Positions 21,753 to 32,940 of a stretch of 64,000 bases of DNA are shown piece after piece. Numbering within the stretch: position 1 is the first letter of the stretch; each line of letters opens with the position of its first letter. Origin of the DNA: Galerina marginata (Eukaryota; Basidiomycota; Agaricomycetes; Agaricales; Galerinaceae); NCBI GenBank assembly GCA_023014335.1, contig JAECYW010000003.1, positions 3,038,001 through 3,102,000 of the forward strand. Reading direction: 5' to 3'. The notes beneath the pieces are model-generated. The model searched no databases and was not told the DNA's origin. It saw only the letters and a list, made by a program, of their open reading frames with translations. Made by a program: the position numbers and the translations under genes.

Positions 21753-21890
21753 TAACCCGCTTGAATATTTGAACTTTACATCATAAATGCTGCTGGTTGT
21801 TGTATTGGTATTTATCTACTTTGTAGGGACAAAACCGCTGTCATAGATCAGTAGTCGGATAGATTCACAACTAACCGTACAACTCGAAGA

Positions 21891-22700
21891 CCAGGCATCG
21901 CTTCGAATTCCTCAAACCAACTTGGAAGCGGTGATCACAGGCCTATTAGGGTCACCGCTCTTTCGTGCTGTGAATACAGTCCACCTACAGGGCTTGCTAT
22001 TAGGCGCAAGCAGTTGGGCATGGACCAGCTGCCCTGCGAGCTAAGCAGAAAGCAGAGAAATCATCAGGACAGTATAATTAATTTTCTGTGAAAGAACATC
22101 AATTTGTTACGCCATACTCGTCGAAGAATATTGGCCCGCAGAGCGAGCGCAAGCATGCGGACTCGAATGCTATCAGGAACTTGCTGCCCGTCTTGCATCA
22201 TCTTTCGACATTCAATTACAACCGTGTATACAAGACCACACGCGTCATTTGCAAGGTCACTGACTCTTGATGTCCCGACAGTATGGCGTCAGTATTGGTA
22301 TGTCGATGAAATCTTGAGCGACGTACTTGGACAATCGTAAGAATACAAAGAGCGACGCCTGCTGCTTCGCTAAGATAAGGAAGTCCTACCATGGACCCAA
22401 TATTCCTATCCACCACTTGTCTGCTGGTTTGATTCATAGTTTGGCTGTTGAGGAAACGTCGTTGGTGGAAACTTCAAAGTAAGACGACGAGGAAGTAGTC
22501 ATAAAGCAAGATATTCGTGGTCTGCGGCTGGTTCTGTTATTCGAACTGCGATTGGAGGGGCGCGACCGACTATGGCCGTCAGTATTGTGTTCAATTGTCA
22601 AATTGAGGGTGATGTGCGGGTGCATACGGGATTCAAACTCTTATTTCGCCCAGTGTCCAGGAGAACCTTCTGGTTGAAGATCAGAGCACTAGGGGAGAGG
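21891..22700. other. No recognised gene
   Basis: Several frames of 60-80 codons overlap on both strands with no motifs. Nothing can be supported. Confidence 0.35.
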
Positions 22701-22707
22701 CCTCGTA

Positions 22708-23483
22708 TCAACCAGGCCTCAACTCTTTGGCGGGGTAAATGAACCCAAGCTCAGAGTAGGCGTTTAAATGTCTTGGAATTTCAGGCTCTTGATTATTATC
22801 ATCCTGATTATAGCTCAAGTCTGTAGCATGACCGTTTAGCATAAAGCTCGATCAAAGGTTTAACGACAGATACATATTGGATGTATACTTACATATTGAC
22901 ATCCAATTATCGTACAACTCTGAACGAGCAGCTGAGGTGGGAAATGATTTGAGTTCGACGGATATGATTGCAGGAGAGCACAGGTGCTTCCGTTACGGTC
23001 GTGTTCGTCGTGCTTCAACTTGTTGGGCAGTGGAGGATACTGCAATTCTGACATCGACGATCTTCCATTTCGTAGACCGTAAGTCAAAGAAGAAGGGGAG
23101 CAAAGTTGGAACGTACATCGATATTCCGCAGATACAACCGTTCCTGTATCTCTCCTAGTCGACGACAGGGACAGTCGACCTCTATGTAAGGCTTAGGCCA
23201 TATCTTTTTGCAAGGATCAACGAGGGCTCGTGAACCCAAGCCCCAGTAAAGTTTGAATGGAGACTCGGAGTTCGAGGAATTCAAATGCGAGCCACGATCC
23301 TCGACCTGGTACCCTCCAGTCTGCAATGTGGCCGTCTTTCAGAGAAGGACAGTAGAAAGGATTCGGACTTGCCTGGCAAGATGAGTGCACATGAATAAGG
23401 GCTCGTGGCGCATTAATTGCAGAGTAATCAAATAAACGAAAATAACATGCGAAATTTTTCTCACAGTCGGTTGTTGCGACAAT
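22708..23483 (-). pseudogene. Candidate spliced gene, possibly decayed
   Basis: Four coding-like blocks on the minus strand join with compatible phases: 23373-23483, 23117-23320, 22893-23061 and 22708-22820. The first junction needs a GC-AG intron (GCAAGT donor at 23367-23372); the others are GT-AG. Readable segments include GSHLNSSNSESPFKLYWGLG, KKIWPKPYIEVDCPC, SELYDNWMSI and EIPRHLNAYSELGFIYPAK before a stop. An in-frame TAA at 22993-22995 breaks the third block and could only be removed by an intron of about 33 nt. I do not recognise the family. A plus-strand frame (22877-23158) with its own GTAAGT donor competes, so strand assignment is uncertain. Confidence 0.3.
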
Positions 23484-24032
23484 CTATCTTGCCTCATGCA
23501 TGATTCAATGTTCAACACTCGACGCTGGCCTGCTTTCTTAGTTTCTGGTGCTTAGTTGCTATGCTCTACACTCTCGAGCTCGCCTGACATTTGAGCACAA
23601 TTTTGCCACCACCTGTCCTGTATTTCGCAAGCTACTCATTGTCAAATGAGTCACTGCATCGGTGCTCCGAGCTATATACGAGTACTAGTATCACGGGGAG
23701 GAAACTATGAATAATCCTGCATAGATTGCACAGACACGCCACAGCTTCTATTTGTGCCCAGACACTCATAAACGTGTAGAACGTGTGAGTGGTGATCCAG
23801 AGGTATATATAACCCACTATCACTGGGATTTACTTGACTTCTGAACTCGTCCTGACTTCTCTCGTATGTCTCCGACTCTATCTGCGAGAAAGTCTATACC
23901 TTCAAATTCAAGTTGGTAGTCATCTTGTGGTGGCTTGGTAAATTGACAATCAACGTACGTGGATCACCTTTTGTCCAAGAGAAACCAATCCCTCCTCATC
24001 TGAATTAATTCATCCCACCAAAAATTCTACAG
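23484..24032. other. Upstream region of BTB gene
   Basis: No coding sequence is recognised. It contains the TATA-like element at 23804-23812 and a 220-bp leader region ahead of the BTB gene. Confidence 0.4.
23804..23812 (+). promoter_or_regulatory. TATA-like element upstream of BTB gene
   Basis: TATATATAA lies about 220 bp before the ATG at 24033. The distance suggests either a long leader or a leader intron. Confidence 0.35.
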
Positions 24033-26088
24033 ATGGCACAACCTGTTCTGGAAGCTTCAAAAGCATGGCTGGAGTTGGTGCAGCAAAACAGTATTCTGAT
24101 GTGGCGAGAAGACGTCAAAACGCTGTTTCTAGACGCTAAACACCATTACCCAGACATTGTATGGGAGACCCAAGCTCACGACGATCGAGAACATACTGCC
24201 GAGGTTGAAAACGAAGTATGGGGACATCGAGGTATGTTATTAGCCTCCGGACCCGTCAACCTCAACTGTCTTACCAGGCCCTATTTTTCAGCCATAATCT
24301 ATGCAAGAGCGTCTCCAAAATTTGGGTTTCTATATCTACAGATTCCCGCAGAAACATCGACGTCCTCCAATTATTTTCGCTTTAAAATTCCTCGAAATCA
24401 TGATCACGCAGATCTCGTTCGAGATCTTCAATATCTTTACACGGTACAATCTCCATGTGAACCAGGAAACACTGGAACTGCAACGAGTGTCGACTTGGCT
24501 CACCTGAAACCGCTTTCCCCGGGAGTTTACTATCGATGTGGAGAGATCCACAATTCTCCGACGTTCACATCACTCTGCCAGACGAGTCAGGCTACATTAA
24601 TTGCCATTGTTTCATCCTTAGTTTGCGCTCGTCTCATTTCAAAAACATTATCGCCGATAAGATTGGAAAGTCCATGCCCGATCCAGATAATCCTCTGGAA
24701 ATTACTCTCCCATCTCCGTTATTCACCCCAGAATCAGTGTATCTCGTCATTCAGTATATTTATACCGGCACCCTTGATCGTGAACTGAAGGACTATCTCT
24801 CGATCGCATTTGCCGTCTTCAGGGGAGCTGTCTACCTCGCTATCCGGCCCTTGCAGGAACTAGTAGTAGCCGAAATCGCAGTCGATATCCTCCATGGTTT
24901 ATATCACGCACAACTTTCTGATGCCGCATTTATGGAGCTTGTGGGTGGCAATTGGAATCAAATGAGGTCTCAAGGCTGCTTGTGTCCCCAGTGCGCACAT
25001 TACGCACCTCGTGTACTTCTGTTCTCCCTCGATGAACGCACAAAGAATGACACCCTCGAACGAGGTGCTCGCAGAGCGCTTGTCGGACTTTTCGGCGAAA
25101 GATGGTTCACCACAGATATTTCTGACCTACCCACAGCCGTCGCCAATTCGATCTTGGCAGGTATACAGGAGATTATGACGCAGCAAAATGTCCTCCCACT
25201 GTTATTTGCTGCCGAATATGCGCTACTCAAACATGCTGGATCCAGCATCAACTGGCAAAGCCTGGGTTCTGTACGAGCGATGATTATCTCCGTTCGAAAA
25301 TCAGCCGAACAAGTCCTGTGTGCATCTCCCCGAGCCTGTTTTGGAGCCGATGTATGGGGGACTATAGTTGAACAAGACGACGGTGACGGCCAGTTCCTGC
25401 TTGGGCACGAGGTGGAAATGCGAGTAGGTTGGGCCGTGCAGGCACTTCTAAACGGATCGAATCCAAACAACTGGTTCGACCATTACCAGGTGAGCACGGA
25501 GTCGTCTCGATGGATGTAACACAGATCAATGAATCAATGACTGAAATCCTATTCTTTTCGTAGATACTGATGGATCTGGCAAACCCTCAGACAGAAAGCA
25601 TAAGACACGCTCTTTCCAGTCCAAATAATCGTATTAGAACTCAACTCGAAAGCGCAAAATCGGAACTCTTCGAATTATTCTCCAAGGTGTCTCTACCACT
25701 CCAAGGATCGGAATACAGTCTATTATTACCAATGCCAACCGACGTCAATTATTCAACAATCATCACGGGGAGACAGTCTCCCGCATCCTCTCTGTATTAT
25801 TCCGCTGTGTCTGTCCAAGAAAGTATCGCTGAGAGACCAACGGACGTGGCAGACACCAATTTACATGTTCCTGCTATGGGTCCAGCAAACTCGGTCTCTC
25901 TTTATTCATATGCCTCATCACGAACAATTTCAACAGAGTACGGGCCACTATACACAAGAAGGGCTTTCTCTCAAGAGTCAATCCAAGACCAGGATGCAGG
26001 CTCAACACGCCGTTCAATTACAACAATGCCCAGTTACGATTCGTTTTGGGCTCAGGCACTGAGTAATGGCAATGTAAAACAGGAATGA
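24033..26088 (+). CDS. BTB/POZ-domain protein
   Basis: Exons 24033-24231, 24292-24443, 24488-25489 and 25564-26088 give 625 residues, with all phases compatible. The second intron is 44 nt and starts GTACAATC. The N-terminal part (NEVWGHR joined to AIIYARASPKFG) and the middle (MWRDPQFSDVHITLPDE, then INCHCFILSLRSSHFKNI, then TPESVYLVIQYIYTGTL) form the two BTB-like halves of a common agaricomycete family. These are followed by a long helical region that includes CLCPQCAHYAPRVL and LERGARRALVGLFGERW. The last exon is Ser/Thr-rich and probably disordered. Such proteins can act as adaptors for Cullin-3 ligases. That role here is inference from the domain. Confidence 0.8.
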
Positions 26089-26354
26089 TAAATGCTTTTA
26101 TCTTGAACTGACCGCGCCGTATAAGTATTTAATTCCAAAATTAGAATAAGTAGAACAAGATGAAGTGGACGAGCTATATGGTGAGGATCCCAGCTGCTTT
26201 TCGTATTCATGCCCCCTTGCGTACTCTAGACACGACATACATTCGCTCCCCAATCTGGAGCTAAATGGTCGTAGGATGAAATCGCTTTCGTCTTCCTAGA
26301 CACCCAGTGACTCCGGAGATCCTCGCCTTCTCCGTCATCACCCATGAGAGGAAA

Positions 26355-27185
26355 CTAGACTTGTTCGCTATCCGAGTCATCCTCGGAATCGGAACCATGG
26401 ACGTAACAAAATCTTGTCTCATACTCTCTCCATGCTGCTGAGTGGAGTTGAGATGCTTGTTCAAAAGCCTGTTCGGTAATGTCCTCCCATCCCGCAGGAT
26501 CGTTGTGCATGTCTTCTTGAACGTCATCGGAGAGGCGCACGTCAAACCTATCACCTGCCCATGCCCCTCGTCGTTCCTGGAAATGGAACCCACTTCCACC
26601 GGGGGTTTGCGATGATGTTCTCGACCATAAAATACGTGACTGCAACACTAGCCCGAGCCCCGTAAAGCCTTTTAGTACTTGCACAGGCCAAGGGGAAGGC
26701 GGGATGGATGGATCTTGGAGTAGTCTGGATCGAACGTATTGGCGCTTTGATAGATTTCTGAGAACCCAGACGCGGTGTTCGTCAAAACGCCGGCGATTGG
26801 TGACATGATGGTTCACCCGCTTCAAGGAGAGCTTCTCGCACGAGTTAATGACCAGGGCAGATAGAGACGAAGGAGAGACGGCTTCTGGGGTATGTTCGTT
26901 CTCAACAGGCCGACGTCCCTGGTAGAAATTGATTTCTTCTCGACTGATACACCCATCAGGCAATTCTTCCACCATGGAGTCTTCAATACATATAAGGCGA
27001 TCTCCAACCCAGGATCCAGGCAAACATTTATTCAGTATGTGAATCGGACTCGGAGGGACTGATAAGTCAGGAATTGCAATGTAGAAGATAGCGACATTTT
27101 GACGAGAGAAGAGAATATCTAGTTCTGCCCCTTTGTCATCCGTTTGCTTTCGGTCAAGATTCACGACACGCCATGTTCGGGCCAT
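26355..27185 (-). CDS. Conserved hypothetical protein, acidic C-terminus
   Basis: 276 residues in one exon from the ATG at 27185. Segments such as MARTWRVVNLDRKQT, GSWVGDRLICIEDS and RVWVLRNLSKRQYVRSRLL recall a family of uncharacterised agaricomycete proteins with a TWxxVNLD start. I cannot give it a function. The C-terminus ends in an acidic run (DSEDDSDSEQV). It converges on the BTB gene, leaving 266 bp between the stops. Confidence 0.7.
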   Translation of the reverse strand: MARTWRVVNLDRKQTDDKGAELDILFSRQNVAIFYIAIPDLSVPPSPIHILNKCLPGSWVGDRLICIEDSMVEELPDGCISREEINFYQGRRPVENEHTPEAVSPSSLSALVINSCEKLSLKRVNHHVTNRRRFDEHRVWVLRNLSKRQYVRSRLLQDPSIPPSPWPVQVLKGFTGLGLVLQSRILWSRTSSQTPGGSGFHFQERRGAWAGDRFDVRLSDDVQEDMHNDPAGWEDITEQAFEQASQLHSAAWREYETRFCYVHGSDSEDDSDSEQV

Positions 27186-27481
27186 GTTCCACTAAGGTCC
27201 AGGCGCTTGGCTTCGAAGTCGTCAACGTTGGGTCGTGGGGGGAATACAAAGGCCTAACGCCTCAAGCTTAGCATGTTATCGTGAGAATGAACCTTGAAGT
27301 AATCAAATGGGCGTACCATCGTCATTGGTCAAGTCCATCTGCAAGTGATAATTAGGAGATGCTGGTACTTGAAAGCTTGGGAAATAGCTTTTCTGCGACA
27401 TTTCTCGGAACTTAAGCTCACGCCTTGCTCCAGCATTAAAATATGAATATCTAAAGTTACATTTCCAAAATCATCCCAAAA

Positions 27482-28683
27482 TCATCCAAGATGTTTCTTC
27501 AGTCCGTCGTAAATCAAGAAAATAATCGCACTGCTTGGTATACTCCTGGCCACCGTGATTCCACAGCCCGCATACAGCCCTCTAATGCCTTGCGCACGAT
27601 ACATCGCCATAAATGTTCCGCCAAATGTCGGCTTCGGGATTGTTTGCCCACCAGGGACCCTTGTTGTGGGCCGCAGTTCTTCAGCGGTTTGCATAGCGCT
27701 CTTGACGGTGTCCGCAGGGAATAGTGCAAGATTGAAAGCGGCTCCAGCACACGCCCCGGAGAGTGCTGACTCCCATGGTCGAAGCTCCGTAGGGCTAGCC
27801 GTAGAGGAAACTGGGATTTCAGTGTCAGATTGTAGACGCAGGCGTCGTGCTAGGAGCAGAGACGCGACGTATTCCTTGGTGCTGAACCAAGCTGCTGTTC
27901 CTCCCGTTTCTCGGATGAAGGTTCCTGTATGTCCGAGCCACAGCCCTTTCAACCCGGTGGTACGTATAACGGAAAAGAGAACTGAGATGGGCCCAGGGAG
28001 AACACGAGGACCACTTCCGGGGGTGACGCTGGCCTGAGGTACCAACATTTGAACTTGCATTTTGCATTTGACAAGTTCTATCGGGGTTCTGTGGGTGAAA
28101 TTAGATTTCAAAGAGGAAATGAATCGACGGGAAGGCTTCAGACGTACAAAAGAAAACTCGTTACAGCTCCAGCCCCTCCAGCTGCCAGAGCCAAGTGGTA
28201 TAAAGGGAGTTTCTCCTCTGATGGACGATGCGCCACTCGACGAATCAAGTTTTGAAATTCGCCGTATGCGAGAAACAAAGAGGCGTTTTCGGCCATTGCT
28301 CCAACGATAGGCGCGGGAAGTCCCTAGATAAAAAATGGGAACATAAGAATAAGAAGACAGTAGAGGCAAATCCGTCAAGACGCACTCGATATAACCCCCG
28401 TACTCCTTCCTTTTTCCATGTTTGAGTAAGACAATCAATGGGTCCATTGAATCTTGCTGTGGAATCGAGGACTTGAGATTGTAGTCGGACTTTGGTCAAG
28501 TCAAAGGGATGTTCGAAGACTTTGGAAACCATTCCAGCAATCTGAAAATATTGTTGGAGTTATGGACGTGACGTTCAAGAGAAGAAATCAACATACGCTT
28601 CCATATGTGATTTCTCTGATAGCACGGAGGCCTGTTGATTCAGAGGTAATGCCGTCTACTAACGCGTCTGGGGAGGTTTCCAT
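27482..28683 (-). CDS. Mitochondrial carrier, ornithine transporter type
   Basis: Exons 28597-28683, 28386-28541, 28148-28323 and 27482-28088 give 341 residues in consistent phase. All three carrier signatures are present: HPFDLTKVRLQSQ, TPIELVKCKMQVQ and FPADTVKSAMQTAEE. They define three pairs of transmembrane helices in the mitochondrial inner membrane. The wording of the second and third signatures, plus FIRETGGTAAWFSTKEYV, matches fungal ornithine carriers of the Ort1/Arg11 type, which export ornithine made in the matrix for arginine synthesis. The start METSPDALVDGIT is short, as usual for carriers, which lack a cleaved presequence. Another basic amino acid carrier remains possible. Confidence 0.88.
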
Positions 28684-29465
28684 GTTCTTGACGTTAGGAA
28701 CAGAGAGCGGTATGCAACAAATGTGCGGGTGAAAGAGTTCAGTTGTCGGTGTGGTCTATGTCGTTATAAGTTCCCCTTTTTCCTAGTACATCGTCGTGGT
28801 ATCTTGGATCCGGTATATGTTGGAAGAAATGGTGTGCAAGTGCAAGGAGCGTCGAATTGTCCGTGAAAGGCGGTGAACGTCAACTAACTGAGTATCTGAT
28901 TCTGAATAGCCTTTCCCTAGAGAAGCGCTTAGACGAACAAGCGCTTGGGGAATATCCGATACCCTTCGTCGTGGAGGTCGTGAACCAGGAGTTGAGCTCC
29001 CGGAGCATAGATCAAAAAGCAAGGACGAGGTGCCTTTTCAGACTTTTTTGAGCGTGTTCGGAATACTCACGTGATTTTTGATTTTTCAGATAAGATTAGA
29101 TTGACTATGTTTGCACCCCGGGCCCTGCAGCGAATGAGCTTATTGACCTTCACTGTCGACATCGCACTGATTTGAAGTTCATCATATTTACCGAAAGGCC
29201 GGACTCTGGCATAGAATTTAAACTGGGTGCTCATTGGGTGCTTATCGACCGGGGCATAAGTCCGTGGTGAGGCTCTGCGGTGTTGCTATACTTGCACTTC
29301 TGTCAGTCCCAAGCTTAAACCTGGAAAGGGAGAGTCCAGACATAGTCCAGGCATTCCGGTTTTAGGAACGGCCTTCCGATAAACTTAGAAAAAGGAATTG
29401 ATATTAGTCGCGGTGCCATGGTATTGGCTAGGAGAAAGCTAGCCCTTCCGATCCTGCCTAACGAA
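28684..29465. other. No recognised gene
   Basis: Upstream region of the carrier gene and 3' flank of the first methyltransferase. Only short motif-free frames are present. Confidence 0.4.
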
Positions 29466-30330
29466 TCATAACCTCCTCCATATCATTAGCCTTTCTTTCC
29501 CTTCGTGCGATGCAGAAGATACTTCAGGAATTTTATCGAGGACCTTGACAAAATTTGAATGCAAAACTTCCTCATAATGTTCTGGCTTGATGTAGGGCGG
29601 CGGCCCAGCCTCGAATTCCTGGAACAAAGGGAAAGCGATCGTTATGAGGTATCCTTCTGGTTTAATTAACTTGGCCATTTGTTTTCCCCATTCATTTCGC
29701 ATGGAATGCGGTATGGCGCCAAAGAACCTGGATAAATTTATATCATTAGATGGCGTGATAATAATTTGATTGACCAGATGTCGAAGATTCCTAGACGAAC
29801 ATGTGGTCATATACAAGGTCGAAGTGCTCGAGTTCTGGAGGATCGAATGCGAAGAAGTCTTGGTTAACTATACTTGCAGTAATACCCGGGTGCAATAGCT
29901 TCGACTTTTCTATCGACCTGAGCTGTTTTATAAGCAGAAGTCGTGCGCAACGAGTCATACTTGACCCACTCTTGTGCCTTTTGTATTGCTGTCTCCGCAA
30001 CTTCGAGTCCGAGAGTATCAAGGCCTAAAGCATTAGAGATATATTCTACATCGTATCCCTACCACCAAAGGATTAAAGCGGGCTTCAGTGTCTTTCAATC
30101 AACTTACGGAACCACATCCAGGCACTAAAGCCCGACCAGTACGAGGGAAGTCAATTCCACTGGACTCGATCGCCTCCTTGAGCGATGGCTGCGATTCCCC
30201 GACATCCCAGTAGGCAGCTCCAGTCTTCCTGTGCGGCTGTGAGAGTTGTGTAGTTGTGGAGGAAAGGTGCGTACCAAGAAAGCTCCCATGAGGGGAGATT
30301 TTGATCTGGACTTTCGTTTGGTGCCGACAT
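29466..30330 (-). CDS. SAM-dependent methyltransferase, TPMT/thiol type, paralogue 1
   Basis: Exons 30275-30330, 30108-30228, 29961-30058, 29801-29917 and 29466-29727 give 217 residues, with the same exon pattern as the two paralogues downstream in coordinate. The SAM-binding motif reads LVPGCGSGYDVEYIS after splicing, followed by GLDTLGLEVAETA. Later blocks are NQDFFAFDPPELEHFDLVYDHM and an IPHSMRNEWGKQMAKLIKP loop, typical of the thiopurine/thiol or halide/thiocyanate methyltransferase family. The product would move a methyl group from SAM to a small thiol or anion in the cytosol. Substrate is unknown. The His-Met at the DHMFFG position differs from DHTFFC in both paralogues, so specificity may have shifted. 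The exon 3/4 junction has a second possible reading. Confidence 0.85.
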
Positions 30331-30831
30331 ATTGGTTACAGAGTCGCGTTACGCCTATGTCCTGGGTTGTTGAAAGCACAGTAGAGTTCACCACTCATAA
30401 AGTAGCGTCTGCTTTGAGGCCTGGGCCTTGAGCACCAAGTTTTATGACCATACGCGGGCCGAAAATTAGGCTCATCTTGACGACTCTAAGGAGAAAGGAC
30501 CAGGATAAAAAGCTGATACATGACGCCATTAATATCCCTTACACTGTTGGGCCTCACTCCCGCGAAGCCCAAGAGTTCCAGACGAGAGTGCACCCTCTTT
30601 GAAACTGCACCGCAGTAGGAGTATGCAGGAGGAAGTACGCGTTACAGGTAGCTTCGGATGTTTTTAGTTTGTGGGTCTAGGTGCGACAGTGCCTCTGTCT
30701 GATCATTCTTGCGCCATCGTTATCTGGTGATGTTTTTAGGTCGATTGGGCACGAGGAGGAACATTGCCTTGACGTCATACCAACTACGATTGCTTGCCTC
30801 GATTAGAAACAGCGCAGCTAAACACCGAGGG
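30331..30831. other. No recognised gene
   Basis: Spacer between the first methyltransferase start and the CorA-like gene end. No supported ORF. Confidence 0.4.
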
Positions 30832-32750
30832 TTATGATATCTCTTGTACATGCCCGCAGCAGTCCCTTCCAGCTTGTCTGGCAGATATTAATTCGCCTAG
30901 CCGTTTCTTGTCTCGCAAATGTCGCCAAATCATCCATATCACGAAAACGAAAATCGTCAGCGGGATGGTAACAGCTGGGAAGATCCACCATTGCGGAGCG
31001 ACATAGAAGGACGTTTTCCCAGCAGTATTGGTCTGGGAATTGAAGAAGACCATGCTGAAAAAGGCCTGCGTTATTTGGATGAGCACGAGGGTTGACTAAA
31101 TTGAGGACGGGATTACAGATACAAATGTTCCTGGGAGAAAGAACATGGTGACAGCCGCCATCCTGTTCAGCGCCATTAGCAAAGGAAGGTTCGGCATAAA
31201 CTAGAGACGACTGTACGTAATCATGGCTGAGCTATCTCGCTGGGAGGATACCGCAATCTTCGATGTAAGCTGCGAAATGTTCAAATTAATAGCACTGTCT
31301 TTATGCGTAGCGTGACTGAACAATCGGTTGATTTGAACTTCCGTTCTTTCCGTATAGTTAACGACCCAGCGTGTTAGAATCTGGTTCTTCGACCGTAAAA
31401 AGTTCAGAGATTCGGCCACGGACGTATCATCAAGTTCATCACCGGGTACCGGAGGCAAATGTAAGGATTGGTTGCATTGTCCGAGGACTGTCGCGAGATA
31501 GTCGAATTGGTCTTTCAGGTCGGCGAGGATATCGCGGATGATTTGGAATAGCTGACAGACTTGATAAAGGTCTTCGACTGCCTTTGCTGTAATTTCGTGA
31601 TTCATCTCATGCGGAAGAGGCGACTCCTAATCAATAAGTTGACCACGAATTGCCGTAGATAGAGGACAAATGGACGGCTTACATATTTGAGTAGCTCATT
31701 ACGCGTCTGTGATACTCTTTGGACCCATTTTGTCACACAGTCTTCCGCCAAAAATATGTCAATAGCCAGAGGTCGGAGGAGAGACTGAAAATTCGACCCC
31801 ATTGCGCATGAGAGGATCAGTCGTCTTGCCTCATCGGGGCAATGATGAATGATATAGGTTGAGCCGCGGTCGCAAGTCAAGCTCTGGGAAAACCAAACAT
31901 GCGCAGGAGGCCGAGGCGGCCGAGGCGGTGCTGAGAGGTCGGCAGAGTATCGATACATCCCATCTGAACAGAGAGATCACGATGGCCCCAAAAACGGAGA
32001 AGAAAATATATACCCAATGCGACACGTCCGCCTTGCTCTCGTCTAATGAAAGACGCGTTTCCTATCGTGACACTCTGTTTAGGAGCTCTCAGACAATCCA
32101 GAAAGACTGGGGTAACGCCGAAATGATTGTGAAACCAATGTGGTGTTGAATGAGAATCAGGATCCAAGGATGAGGAGTGAGTACCGAAGTTCAGGTCTTC
32201 AACAAAACTAAACTTTCATTAGAGAATGCGGAGGGAAAAGGAAGACTGGCGTACAAGATTCGGAGTGGATGAGGCAGTTCTGGATTATTCACTCGCTCGA
32301 AATTCTCTTGCTATAGTCCGATAATCGATTACAAAGGATTTGCATAAGTTTAGATATCTGAGCATACCTGGAAGTGATGCAAGAGCGGTGTGTGGTCGAG
32401 TCTCTCCTTCCAAAGGACTTTTTGGGGATAGATTTCCAGGAGATCAAGCAGGGTTCTATGGCCACAGGTGGCGGCTTCGTCTGCTACCGAAAGTGATGAC
32501 CTTGACTCAATTTCGGGGTGGGAGAAGAAATGGAGTTTGCTCATGGCAGTTTGCTGGGTTTGCGCATCCCGAAACATGGCTCGTCTGAGTACAGAATACT
32601 CATGCGGAGATAGTGTGAATAGATCAGCCACCTCGTGCCCAAGGTAGACTTCCTACGAGTCCAAGATGTGAATCGAAAGCGGATGTTGTGAACGTTGGAG
32701 GTTTCAGGACACCGGGCCGTCAGCCAGCTCAATACTTGAACAAACAAGAT
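30832..32750 (-). CDS. CorA-like membrane protein (fungal Mg2+ transporter-like)
   Basis: Eight of the exons are firm (32368-32652, 32247-32310, 31970-32196, 31683-31883, 31217-31626, 31117-31162, 30832-31065, plus a 5' exon ending at 32694). The 5' end beyond about 32750 is not resolved. The soluble part contains DPDSHSTPHWFHNHFGVTP and FLDCLRAPKQSVTIGNASF, which I associate with an agaricomycete CorA-like family. A long helical region follows. The C-terminus has FFLPGTFVSAFFSMVFF, a loop with APQWWIFPAV, and a second helix IPLTIFVFVIWMIW before a basic tail. These two helices and the position of the Gly-Thr-Phe loop fit the CorA fold, although the GMN motif is not present. Transport of metal ions is therefore an inference. 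Confidence 0.75.
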
Positions 32751-32940
32751 CGTCGCGCGCTTAGATTGGAAAATAAAGTAGATAAGGTAAGCAGTTGCAG
32801 AGGTTAAAAAAAGTGTAAATCTTATCTTATACTATTCTTTCCTAAAAATGGTAGGTTATACAAGCGCAGCGATTTTCATCAGCCATTTCCATTCGGTGCC
32901 AATCTCGATACTGGAAGTGAGAGTGGAATTTATTGAGAAT

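Larger units (their letters stand above)
17680..21890 (+). repeat. Tandem duplication of an F-box gene unit
   Basis: Two direct copies, about 17.68-19.55 kb and about 20.03-21.89 kb, share not only the coding sequence but also about 200 bp of 5' flank (both carry an AACTTTCCCTCC core and a GACAGATCACGA core) and about 150 bp of 3' flank (shared GTAGGGACAAA/GCAGGGACAAA and AGATTC cores). The unit is about 1.85 kb with a spacer of about 0.5 kb. Divergence is spread over the whole unit, so the duplication is not recent. Confidence 0.85.

Noticed and set aside
24444..24487. Apparent frameshift splitting the BTB gene into two ORFs
   Set aside because: A 44-nt GT-AG intron joins the two frames in phase 0.
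25000..25470. 156-codon minus-strand ORF
   Set aside because: Antisense shadow of the BTB gene; no motifs.
27555..28037. 160-codon plus-strand ORF
   Set aside because: Antisense to the mitochondrial carrier, whose signatures are unmistakable.
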